From positions 124,001 through 188,000 of the forward strand of contig JANUWF010002065.1 in NCBI GenBank assembly GCA_026120185.1: DNA of 64,000 bases, given 5' to 3'. The position numbers and the translations under genes are program-made. This DNA is from Voacanga thouarsii (Eukaryota > Streptophyta > Magnoliopsida > Gentianales > Apocynaceae). The notes under the pieces were generated by a model. The model saw only the letters and a list, made by a program, of their open reading frames with translations, searched no databases and was not told the DNA's origin. Position 1 is the first letter of the stretch, and each line of letters starts with the position of its first letter. This document shows, piece by piece, positions 33,525 to 43,696 of the stretch.

Positions 33525-35593
33525 CAGTGGGCCAAAGAACAAAATTAACAATAACAAAAGGCGACAAAAATTCGGTGGGCCAAGGCAAGAAAGGACAAAA
33601 GCAAAAAGAGAAGAAAAGAAGCAGCTTTCGGTCAGCAAACAAGGAAGAGAAACGTGGTTCAGCGAGCCGCTTGCAACAAGAAAGAAATTAGATCCGGTGG
33701 CTTCTACAGCTCAACTAAAGGAAAACAGCTTGAGACTTGGTTTGCAGCTTGGATGAGCTGATGCAAGACCAAAAAGAGAATTCATTGGCTCGGCTCAATT
33801 AAAAGAGAAATCAACAATTTCGTTGGCTCAATTGGAAGCCAAATTCCACAATTTCAATTCAACAAGAATTAGTCTTCAGTACAAAACAACAAAAAAGATT
33901 TCCAAAGCTCAATTCAAAATCAAGTTCTCGAATTGTTTTCTAATTTTAAGGCTGTGGACTTTTGTTTTTATTTAGAACTTTATTTGGACAATTACTATTC
34001 CTTTTTTTGTTTTGGATTTTTAGGCACTTACTTCTTATTTACTTATGTTTCTTTTAGAAACTTTATAAGCCTATAAATAATGGCCAATTACCTTAGAAAA
34101 AGAGGGTGCACAATATAGAGATTTAAACATATTTTTTAGAATGCATCACCAATATTTTCTCTAGAGAATTACTCAAGGACCATTGATTCTTGGAGGGGCT
34201 TTCATTGGAAATTGAAATGCTTGTCTATGAGTATTTATCTCTTTCCTTTGTTTTCTTTTTTTAAACAGTGATGATTTTAATTCTTTAATTATATTTAGAT
34301 ATTATTTTTGTATTTATAATTTTAAGTTAATTTAGTTCTTTGATTAATTAATTATTTTCTTTGGTGTTTGATTACTTGATTTTATTTGATTATCTAATGA
34401 ACTTGGGAAACGAAGTTAGATTAAGTTTAATTTAATCAATTCTATGTATTTGTTAAATCTTAATGGATTTGGGAAATGAAGTTAAGATTAAAGAACCTAA
34501 ATAATCAAAGGTTAGTTAATTTTGCCTAGAGCATAGGTCCTTATAGACATGAAATTAGCCAATAACACTATACTATATGTGAAATTAACTAACATTTGAT
34601 TACCTAAGTTCTTTGATTTTAACTTTGTTTCCCAAGTCCATTAAGATATAACAAATATGTAGAATTGATTAAATTAAATTAAACTCAATCTAACTTCGTT
34701 TCCCAAGTGTATTAGATATAAATTTAATTTCATCAACCTATCAAATAAAATCAAGTAATCAAACACCAATGAAAATAATTAATTAATCAAAGAACTAAAT
34801 TAACTCAAAATCATAAATCTAAGAATAATATCTAAATACAATTAAAGAATTAAAATCATCTTTGTTTAAAAAAAAGAAAACAAATGAAAGAGATAAATAC
34901 TCATAGACAAGCATTTCAATTTCCAATGAAAACTCCTCCAAGAATCAATACTCCTTGAGTAATTTTTCTAGAGAAAATATTGGTGATGTACTCTACAAAA
35001 TATGTCTAAGTCTCTACATTGTGCACATAACTTTTTTTAAGGTAATTGGCCTTTATTTATAGACTTACAAAGTTTCTAAAATAATCCTAAGTAAAGAAGA
35101 AGTAATTACCTAAAAATCCAAAACAAAAAAGGAATAGTAATTATCCAAATAAAATTCTAAATAAAAACAAAATTCCACCACCTTAAAATTGGAAAACAAT
35201 TTTGAATTGAGCTTTGGAAATCTTCTTTGTCGTTTTGTACTGAAGACCAATTCCTGTTGAATTGAAATTGTGGAATTTGGCTTCCAATTGAGTCAACGAA
35301 ATTGCTGGTTTCTTTTTTAATTGAGCCAAGCCAACGAATTCTCTTTTTATCTTGCATCGGCTCATCCGAGCTGTAAACCAAGTCTCAAGCTATTTTCCTT
35401 CAATTGAGCCGCAGAAGCCACTGAATCTAATTTCTTTCTTGTCGCAATCGGCTCGCTGAGCCATGTTTCTCTTCCTTACTTGCTGACCGAAAGCTGCTTC
35501 TTTTCTTCTCTTTCAGCTTTTGTCCTTTCTTGCCTTCGCCCACCGAATTTTTGCTGCCTTTTGTTATTGTTGCTTTTGTTCTTTGGCCCACTG
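33525..35593. repeat. Large inverted repeat with 1-kb arms
   Basis: The left arm 33525-34537 is the reverse complement of the right arm 34567-35593, separated by only about 29 bases. By eye identity is high for most of the length, with small gaps. Both arms are family C LTR sequence, including the TATA region. A read-through transcript would fold into a long hairpin. Confidence 0.88.
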
Positions 35594-35959
35594 ATTGCAT
35601 TTCTTTTTCCTTTTTGTTAACTTTTGTTCTTTGTGAAGCCGACCAAGTCGATTACCATTTGCTTCCTTTTCCTTTCCAATTTCAATTGCTCTGTTCTATT
35701 TTATTCTTTTTCCTCTGCAATCCTCTATTCTCCTAGTATAGGACCAGCACTAGGTCCATCTTCCTGGCCTGGTGCTGGGTCTGTACTAACAAAATACACA
35801 ATTAGCTCCAAATTTCACTTATTTTTGTATAAAATTATAGAAAAGTATTTTTCTAAATGAAATATCAAATAGGAAGGAATGTGACTAGTTATTGTATTAA
35901 AAGTGTCTCAAATTAGTCTTAAATAATTAGAAAAATAACGATGATTTTAGCCCCTATCA
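34539..35959 (-). repeat. 5' LTR of family C, truncated
   Basis: Matches 28751-30179 of the left LTR. The first 490 bp or so are missing and are replaced by the inverted LTR segment. No primer binding site can be found. Its U3 paired motif lies at 35747-35783. Confidence 0.85.
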
Positions 35960-37087
35960 CTCAATCCGGAAAAAAAATAAGGTAACGGTAAATAGAGAAT
36001 AGCCAGTGCCAGCTTGGGAAAATGAGGCAATGCCGATTTGCTTCGAGAAGAGCAAGACACAGTCCGAAAAGCAGTGCAGAACAAGAGCACAACATGGCCA
36101 AGTCTCAAGTTTCACAAGGCTCACGATACGCTTCAGGAAAAATAATCAATTAGCACAATCAAATGTTACAATTTATACGCGCACACACACACACACACCA
36201 AACATTTCTAAACACATTACGAAATTCAAAATTTGAAACATGCTTGGGCTAAGGTTCTAGTTTACTAATATCATCTCCTAACTATTATATCCTATTAGGA
36301 GTAGGGCTAGACTAAAATTAAGTCTTATATCCCCTTAGCCAAGGGCTTTATAACTGAAAATTAGGCATTGTATCCCCCTAGACAAGGGCCTTATAACTAA
36401 AATCAGGGACTCCTTATCATAACCACCTACAAGCATCAATCAAACTCCTTAGCTTAAAACACAAATCTTAAAACAGAGTTCCATTCAAATATTCACAATT
36501 TTTATTCAAAGCATCAAAATTACATCATCTCAATCCATTTTAATGCTAAAATAACTTTCATTAGCATAGGATACACAATTTTCTCAAAATACAGAAAATG
36601 CAAGAAAACTATAAATCCCTCCTTAATCCACCACTAGATTTATGTAACCACCTATAAAAAGCACCATCAATTTTTAGATTTTTCACCAAACTCAAAACCC
36701 TCCAGATCAAACCCTTACACACCTAATACAACCATCACTCAAATCCCTAAAGAAATTAACCCAAGCCAATGCATTAATAATGCAAGACTCACCTAAATTC
36801 AAAGTCTCTAGTACAATCTCATCATTAAATTTCTCTCTCCTGCCGATTTCCCCTTTCCCTAAAGCAGTCTCCGTTGAAGCGTTCTAGTTTGTTCAGGAAT
36901 GACATAATCGTTAAACTTAAGGAACGTAACTGACTAAAGCAATTAAACTAAAACCTCTTATAAAACTAATTATAAAACAGCCCTAAAACTGTTCTCTCTT
37001 CTTAATCAACCCCAAAAACATGGACTTGGGCCACCAACAAAACCATAAAAAGAAAGGCCCGAAGACGAATTGGGTCATAGGCTCACA
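35960..37087 (-). repeat. 5' LTR of family B chromovirus, second part
   Basis: Continues the family B LTR after the nested element and ends TAGGCTCACA, followed by the AAAAT target duplication. It corresponds to about 18683-19780 of the 3' LTR. Confidence 0.88.
36182..36198 (+). repeat. (CA)n microsatellite
   Basis: Short CA run in the family B LTR tail. The duplicated copy at 37806-37834 has expanded to about 15 units, a visible difference between the tandem copies. Confidence 0.95.
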
Positions 37088-37804
37088 AAAATAAAATTAA
37101 TTGTAAAAATATATTCCAATTATTTTTTTAATGTTAATTTTAAATTTTAATACTAGTTAAAAAAAAAAAAAAAGAGTAGCCTATGGGCTAGCCTACACGA
37201 ACTAAGAGCTTTGCAATTCATCGGACTAATCCATGCCTTTCCTGGCTCAACCAGTCTAAGAGATGGCATGAAGTAGCCTTTTTTGGTTTGAGGACAAATC
37301 TGCATGGCCCAAGTGCAACCTTGAACATGGACAGCCCAACATGAAATTTTGCTGATCAGCCTGTTAAACCAAGACGGACCTGGTGTCTTGACTGTACTAG
37401 AAAAATAAACAATTAGCTCTAAATTTCACCTATTTTTGTATAAAATTATAGAAAAGTATTTTTTAAAAGTGAAATATTAAATATGAAAGAATATGACTAG
37501 TTATTATATTAAAAGTGTCTTAAATTGTCTCAAATAACTAGAAAAATAATGATGATTTTAGCCCTATCACTCAATCTAAAAAAAATAAGGTAATGGTAAA
37601 TAGAGAATAGCCAGTGCCAGCTTGGAAAATTGAGGCAACGCCGACTTACTTCGAGAAGAGCAAGACACAGTCCAAAAAACATTGCAGAACAAGAGCACAA
37701 CTTGGCCAAATCTCAAGTTTCACAAGGCTCATGATACATTTCAAGAAAAATAAGCAATTAGCACAATCAACCACCCATTTGTATCTAAAAGTTACAATTT
37801 ATAT

Positions 37805-37805
<1 letters not shown>

Positions 37806-37834
<29 letters not shown>
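37806..37834 (+). repeat. (CA)n microsatellite, expanded copy
   Basis: About 14-15 CA units, the counterpart of 36182-36198 in the second copy of the tandem duplication. Confidence 0.95.
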
Positions 37835-37839
<5 letters not shown>

Positions 37840-39250
37840 TTACTGAACACATTACAAAATTCAGAATTTGAAACATGCTTGGGGTAAGGTTTTAGTTTAC
37901 TGATATAATCTTTTAACTATTATATCCCATTAGGAGAAGGGCCGGACTAAAACTAGGTAATGTATCCCCTTAACCAAGGGCCTTATAACTGAAAATTAGG
38001 CATTGTATCCCCTCAGACAAGGGCCTTATAACTGAAATTAGGGATTCCCTACTATAACTACCTACAAGTATCAATCAAACTCCTTAGCTTAAAACACAAA
38101 TCTTAAAACAGAGTTCCATTCAAATATTCACAATTTTTATTCAAAGCATCAAAATTACATCATGCTCAATCCATTTAATGCTAAAATAACTTTCATTAGC
38201 ATAGGACGCACAATTTTCTCAAAATATAGAATATGCAAGAAAACCATAAATCCCTCCTTAATCCACCACTAGATTTATCTAACCACCTATAAAAAGCACA
38301 ATCAATTTTTTAGATTTTTCACCAAACTCAAAACCCTCCAGATCAAACCCTTACACCCCTAATACAGCCATCACTCAAATCCCTAAAGAAATTAACCCAA
38401 TCCAAAGCATTAATAACGCGAGACTCACTTAAATTTGAAGTCTTTGGTACAATCTCATCATTGAATTCTTCTCTCCTGCTGATCTCCCCTTTCTCTAAAG
38501 TAGTCTCTGCTGAAGCGTTTTGGTTTGTTTAGGAATGACGTAATCGTTAAACTTAAGGAACATAATTGACTAAAGTAATTAAACTAAAACCTCTTATAAA
38601 ACTAATTACAAACAGTCCTAAAACTATTCCCTCTTCTTAATCAACCCCAAACGCTTGGACTTTGGCCATCAACAAAACCATAAAAAGAAAGGCCTAGAGA
38701 CGAATTGGGTCATGGGCTTACAAAAATAAAATTAATTGTAAAAATATATTCTAATTGTTTTTTTAATGTTTATTTTAAATTTTAATACTAGTTTATATAT
38801 ATATATATAAAGTAGCCCATGGGTTAGCCCACACGAACTAAGAGCTTTGCAATTCATGGGACTAATCCATGCCATTCCCGGCTCAACCAGTCTAAGAGAT
38901 GGCATGAAGTAACCCTTTTTGGTTTGAGGACCAATCTGCATGGCCCAAGGGCAGCCTTGAACATGGACAGCCCAACATGAAACTTTGCTAATCAGCCCGT
39001 TAATCCAGGTTATATTTTCATGGCAAATTTGCATAAATAATCCTTGATGTATTTTCTTGTCGTAAGATAGTCCCCAATTGTTTTTCCAATTTTTTAAATC
39101 TTTAATCTATTTATTTTAATTTTTTACAATCTCCGCCACATCAAATGTGGCAGAGTCTGGCAGGAAGCCTCCCATGTGCATCTATACAAGGGCAAAATTG
39201 TCAAATCACATGCTTTTACATCAAAATTCTCAATCCTTCTTGTAGGCAAT

Positions 39251-40368
39251 AATACACGCACTTAGGGAGCATTGAGGAACAAAGGCTTCATAGAAGAAGA
39301 AGAAGAAAATCTGCAGAAAGAAGCAGTAGCCTTTTTGATGGCCTTGAAAGGGTTCCAAAAGAGGATCTGCCACGGCAGTTTTTATATGCCCATTTCCTTC
39401 AAGCTTGTCAACATAGTGCAAGACAATTTTACTATTTTCGTATGTTTCAACTAAAAAAACTGATGTCCAATATTTAAATTTTTCTAGAAACATGTATCCT
39501 ATACACATCTTTTGATGTTGGCCGCGGGATTCTCTTATCAATATTTTTTTTAAAAAAAAAAACCTAAAATAGTTGGAGGAACCAAAGGATACAACGGTTT
39601 TGGGAAGGAGACATCCTTCCATCGCCTAAACTTGTAAATGAAGCGATACAAATTAGCTACTCCCTTGTTAGATCAACTTGGGACATCATGAAGACAGCAA
39701 ACCAGGGACGGACACCCAACATTTTCGAAAATCCCTTATACATATTATATATGTATTAATGTATAAGATATGTATATCAAATTGTATTTTGACTCCTCCA
39801 AAATTTGAAAACAATCTAAATAATAGTTTAATAGTTAAAAACATAAAAATAAAATTACTTAAAACTAAATAACATTTTTTAAAAGTAAATAAATCTAATG
39901 ACTTTTTTTTAAAAAAAAGAATATTATATTACTAATACTAAATTTAAAACATAAATATACCCAAATAAATTAGTCCAAAATATTTTTAAAAAGAGCCCAT
40001 AACAAAAATTTAAAAATAAAAAAGTTTAGACCAATCATAAGTAAAATAAAGGTTCATATCAAGACAAAAAGAATATTTTTATTTAAAAAAAGTGAATTAT
40101 ATGTGACTAATTAGTTCCTTTTACAATCTGACCAACCCAAATAAACAAAAGAAAAAACTTGGTTCCTTGGCCTCCCCCATTTTACAATCCTGCGTCCACC
40201 TTGCACAGTAGTGTGTTTTCTTCCAATCTCATCCATTTTAATGTGGGGATTAACTGTGAAACTCTAGCAAATAAATTAATCAGCGCAAAGTCTCTTCTGA
40301 TTGCCACACCAAGGATGTCTGACTTTTACAGCAACAAGAATGGGCTTAATTTGTTGCCCAGGATATTG
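39251..40368. other. MULE interior, unassigned
   Basis: 39270-39450 has weakly coding-like sequence in either direction that I cannot assign. The rest up to about 40150 is AT-rich, with A/T runs near 39540-39560 and 39903-39918. 40150-40368 is more balanced in composition and may be part of a captured fragment. Confidence 0.5.
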
Positions 40369-40611
40369 GCATTTCGGAGTAGCCCGGTGAACCAGTGCAA
40401 TACTATCAGATGGTACGGGTTCCTATTAAAATTTTTCAAAAATATCGGAAAGTTTATGACCAAACGCATGCAGAACTTCACACTAAAGCACCTGCACATA
40501 GCATTTCAGCGTATCCCGGTGACCCAGTGCAATACCATTAGATGCTACAGGTTCCTCTTCAATTTTCAAAAATATCGGAAAGTTTATGACCAAATGCATC
40601 CTCGGTACTTC
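40369..40611 (+). repeat. 132-bp tandem duplication within the ABC1K fragment
   Basis: Units start at 40369 and 40501 and share CCCGGTGA, CCAGTGCAATAC and AAAATATCGGAAAGTTTATG. They have diverged by several substitutions. Confidence 0.88.
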
Positions 40612-41372
40612 TCTTAGAATATGCATAGCTATGTGCAGGTGTTTTGGTGTGAAGTTCTGCAAGCTCATTGCACAGGTCAATTGGGGATAGATCTGGCCTT
40701 GTTGCTGCCCACTCGCTCCATTTGACAAATGTCGGGCCTGCTTTTTCTGAAGTCATGCGAACAATCTGTACTCATGCCTTCCTATATGCAGTGCCAAAGG
40801 ATTCAACAAGAGGAGCCATGCAGGAAGAAAAAAAATCTAGATATATTGCCCTCAGAAAGAAAATCATCCCCCTCGAAAAGAAAGAAAATCAACGAACTGA
40901 TTTGAATATGTCGATCCTGTGGGCACATGTATAGATATTCCCCAGATGAGAAGCCTTTTGCTTCTGCCCAAAGAGTTCGCTTCCATGCTAGTTCTCCAAC
41001 AACGAAGGCCAAAATGCCTGGAGCTACTAGCTGCGATGTTGGCAAAGCAAGGCTTACAGCACACTCAACCCTACTTACTGGAGGTAGAATTGGACTTCTA
41101 TAGGAATAAATTTGAGAGAGCCTTTTCCAAGCAATTTGGGCATGGTATGAAATTGTGTTACTCGTTGAGAAGTATGGTGTCTGTCTACAGTTCCTACTTT
41201 TGCACAAGGTCTGCGTTGCTTCATATACTGTCCAAGATGCAAGTCCACCGTGATAGATCTTCCACAGTGAGTACAAGCGCCGCACTATGTAAGGGAGACT
41301 TACATATGAACAGCTTGGGTTTGGGCACGGAAGAATTGAATCAGCAGCTCTCCTAACATTTCCAACTGCCAA
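40369..41372 (-). pseudogene. ABC1K (aarF/UbiB-type kinase) gene fragment
   Basis: Minus-strand readings give AGPTFVKWSEWAATRPDL, then DLCNELAELHTKTPAHSYAY and DAFGHKLSDIFEN, then EEEPVASNGIALGHRDTLK. This is the KxGQ region and start of the ABC1 kinase fold in plant aarF-domain proteins of mitochondria or plastids. The KxGQ signature reads KWSE here, so key residues are gone. Upstream, 41372-40803 is open for 189 residues (SYRSPILPPVSRVECAVSLA, LVAPGILAFVVGELAWKR), which fits the N-terminal part of the same protein. A stop, a frameshift and a 132-bp internal duplication show it is not functional. Confidence 0.75.
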
Positions 41373-41376
41373 AAAT

Positions 41377-41984
41377 TTGCAGTTCAGAATTCATATTACT
41401 GATCCTATTACTATAACCTTCTGCTTATTCAAATTCAGGAGTAATGAAGAAAAAAGTTTCAAAATTATGATTTATGATGATTCTTTACATTCGAATTTCA
41501 ATCGTTTAAAATTAGCTCCAAAACGGAGTTTTACAAACATATCCTACAAAATATCAACTTTGGCTTTCTTCTGTCAGCCTAGAAAATCAGCATTTTTCAG
41601 ATGTACTTCTCTGTCAGCACCATCCAAACCCATTACAGTCATATTACAAAAATTAAAGCATCGCAATTCCTAACCCCCAAGGGTAGTCCTTTTAACCTCA
41701 CGTTAGCTTCGAATTATGCAGATAAAAGCACTTGAACAGCAGCTATCAGCTGGCAGAATTGATGTTTTCTTTGTTTCTAATTAGATCATTGTTGCCACAA
41801 TCTTGGGCCTCAAGTTCGGCAATCACAGCGAACTCTCAAAAGCTTTTTCAGTCCGGCTGGTGGTTGTGTTTTTGCCCCAACATTGCAGCATTTGCATGGT
41901 CATGGGGGCCACTCTGCTGGACCGTTGCAAATGGATATCTTCCTATTGGAGACCCATTCTTCTTCTTCCCCAAGTGTTAGTATT
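41377..41984. other. MULE interior, right part
   Basis: AT-rich to 41700, then a more GC-balanced block at 41750-41960 that could be a second captured exon. I cannot identify it on either strand. Confidence 0.4.
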
Positions 41985-42604
41985 ATTGCCTACAAGAAGA
42001 ATTGAGAATTCAGATAAAGGCATGTAATTTGACAATTTTGCCCTTGTTATAGATGCACACGGAACCTTTCCGCCAGATTCCACCACATTGAGGTGGCAGG
42101 CAATAAAAAAAATTAAAATAAATAAATTGGGAACTTAAAATTAAAATTTAAAAACAAAAAGATTTAGAATTATCTTACGGTAAGTGAAATACATTGACGA
42201 CTATTTATACAAAAACTATATTGATACCCGTGTGTTGCATGGGATAGTTTTAATAGTTTTCTCATTCTCCTTACACCCTTCGAATCAAAAGATATTTACT
42301 TGAATTCCTTTATCATCAACAGAAACATTCTTCCTTTCTAATTCATCTTCAAGTTTAGACATAACAATAGTTATAACATTCTCATTGACTGAATCATATT
42401 CTTCATCAACATTAGAACTGAAGGTGTAGATATTGATCGTATCTACAACAATAAACTATGAAGGAAATCAAATTCGACATTAATTCTCGCTAAAAAAACT
42501 TAAAAATAGGAAAATATTCCTTTGACTATAATCACAGAATAGGAAAAATAAGCATGCATAACTGATCAATTCGATAAACATTACCTTATGATTTTTCTAT
42601 TGAT

Positions 42605-42775
42605 TTCAAGTTCTCTTCAAATTTCTTTTTCTTCTTAGCTGCTTAGGAAAGGAGAAGTCATCTAAGGATAGAGATTCAATAGCCTTTAAAGACTGCAAGG
42701 ACCTGGTTTCAAAGTCATATTGATCAGTGTATTCTTGTTGCCCTCTCACCTTCATTTTAGGATATAACTCAAATG
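42605..42775 (-). pseudogene. Unidentified coding-like C-terminal exon
   Basis: Open on the minus strand for about 57 codons ending in a stop: FELYPKMKVRGQQEYTDQ, then FETRSLQSLKAIESLSLDD and FPKQLRRKRNLKRT. Composition looks like protein rather than random AT-rich DNA. I do not recognise the family. It abuts, on the other strand, the dihydropteroate synthase fragment. Confidence 0.35.
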
Positions 42776-42997
42776 CCCCAGGTGGTCAGAAAACTTTTAT
42801 ATGTGGACACATATTATTCAAAGGTTATGGTTGAAGCGATGAGTAATGGAGCTTATATGGTAAATGATGTATCAAGTGGACAATTAGTCCGCAGCATGCA
42901 TGGCACCATTGCAACTCTCAAAGCTCCCTATATTGTGATGCACATAAGAAGTGACCTGTCTAATATAGAATAGAGAAAAATTGCAATATAGTGATGT
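42773..42997 (+). pseudogene. Dihydropteroate synthase fragment
   Basis: 66 open codons include VDTYYSKVMVEAMSNGAYMV, NDVSSGQ and APYIVMHIRSD. These match the central TIM-barrel segment of dihydropteroate synthase (VDT-Y/F-S, NDVS-G, MHMRGDP), the folate enzyme that in plants is fused to HPPK and sits in mitochondria. A frameshift at about 42970 leads into REKLQYSDV, which continues the similarity. No flanking exons are visible, so it is a fragment. Confidence 0.8.
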
Positions 42998-43144
42998 CTA
43001 GCCCAATAATTGGACATCTGCTAGGAATTCCTACTCAGAGAATCATTACTAACCCAAGAACTGAGTTCTCAAAATAATAATAAATAAATAAATAATTGGA
43101 CATTCTCATAATGTCACATGTTCCTTTTCTTGTTGGAAAACAAA

Positions 43145-43299
43145 CCTAAGAAAAGAACCAAATGCGCTTGTCCAGATTGTGCATAATAGCTCATTTGTTC
43201 CTGAAGACTAACAAAGATGTCATATTCCTTGCCATTAGACACAACTTCTTCTGCAAATCCACTGTCATCCCTGATTAATCGAGGAGGATAACAATATGC
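43145..43299 (-). pseudogene. Unidentified coding-like exon
   Basis: Open for about 51 codons on the minus strand: YCYPPRLIRDDSGFAEEVVS, NGKEYDIFVSLQEQMSYYAQ, SGQAHLV. Balanced amino-acid use and lack of stops suggest an exon. It may belong with the coding-like piece at 42605-42775, but I cannot name the protein. Confidence 0.35.
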
Positions 43300-43696
43300 A
43301 TATGTCCTGGATTAGGATATGGCATTGACTGATGAAATTGGTGGCCAGTTTGCACACAGAATCATCAGGCATTTACTGTTTAGGCCTAGGAAAATTGGAT
43401 CCAAGTAAAACAATGTTTTGTTCACCAAGGGCACATTATTGCAGATTAAAGCAAAGTAGTCATCATGCAAACTACAAAGGACTAAAGCAAAATAGCCATC
43501 TCCAGTATTGTGATATTGCTCTGAATGTTTATCTATTTTCAAAATTTCACAACAAATTTTTAGGAGACAAATAGTTCTCAATAGCTTCTACTTCCCCTTC
43601 TCTCATCTCCTTTATATTTTTTCTCTTGCATGTTGCTCCTCATAAGCATGAAAGAACTTTGTTATACTCATATGGCCAAGAACTAACTACTCTATT

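Larger units (their letters stand above)
28258..35959 (-). mobile_element. Family C Athila-like element, pol-less, nested in family B LTR
   Basis: A left LTR (28258-30179) and a rearranged right LTR (to 35959) enclose about 2 kb of Athila-like 3' non-coding sequence plus a hAT insertion. No gag or pol coding sequence is recognisable. The flanks CTTTA (28253-28257) and CTCAA (35960-35964) each differ by one base from CTCTA at the matching place in the other family B LTR, a plausible decayed target duplication. Confidence 0.78.
17992..37087 (-). mobile_element. Family B chromovirus, nearly full length, split by nested insertions
   Basis: 3' LTR at 17992-19780. 5' LTR in two parts (27521-28257 and 35960-37087) separated by family C. 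The flanks 17987-17991 and 37088-37092 are both AAAAT, a 5-bp target duplication that ties ends 19 kb apart into one element. The interior carries gag, protease, reverse transcriptase, RNase H, integrase and chromodomain on the minus strand with many stops. A solo LTR of another family sits in gag. Confidence 0.88.
35766..39006 (+). repeat. 1.6-kb tandem segmental duplication
   Basis: Copy 1 is about 35766-37374 and copy 2 about 37375-39006. Each contains the end of the family C LTR, the C/B junction (CCTATCACTCAATC), the family B LTR tail, the AAAAT flank and about 280 bp of flanking sequence. Since both junctions are duplicated, it arose after both insertions. Confidence 0.9.
39022..42218. 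mobile_element. MULE with captured gene fragment (Pack-MULE type)
   Basis: Inverted termini of about 230 bp: 39022-39250 against 41985-42218. Shared blocks include GTGCATCTATA, CAAGGGCAAAATTGTCAAAT and CTTCTTGTAGGCAATAATAC. Long terminal inverted repeats and no visible transposase fit a non-autonomous Mutator-like element. The interior holds an ABC1K-like gene fragment. Flanks TATATTTTCAT and TATATTGATAC are only weakly similar, so the target duplication is uncertain. Confidence 0.8.

Noticed and set aside
33205..33642. 145-codon hydrophobic ORF resembling a membrane protein
   Set aside because: It reads a purine-rich low-complexity stretch on the opposite strand and runs into the LTR inverted arm; no family resemblance.
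39230..39622. 130-codon ORF at the left of the MULE
   Set aside because: Starts in the terminal inverted repeat and contains poly-Phe from A/T runs; I could not relate it to a protein.
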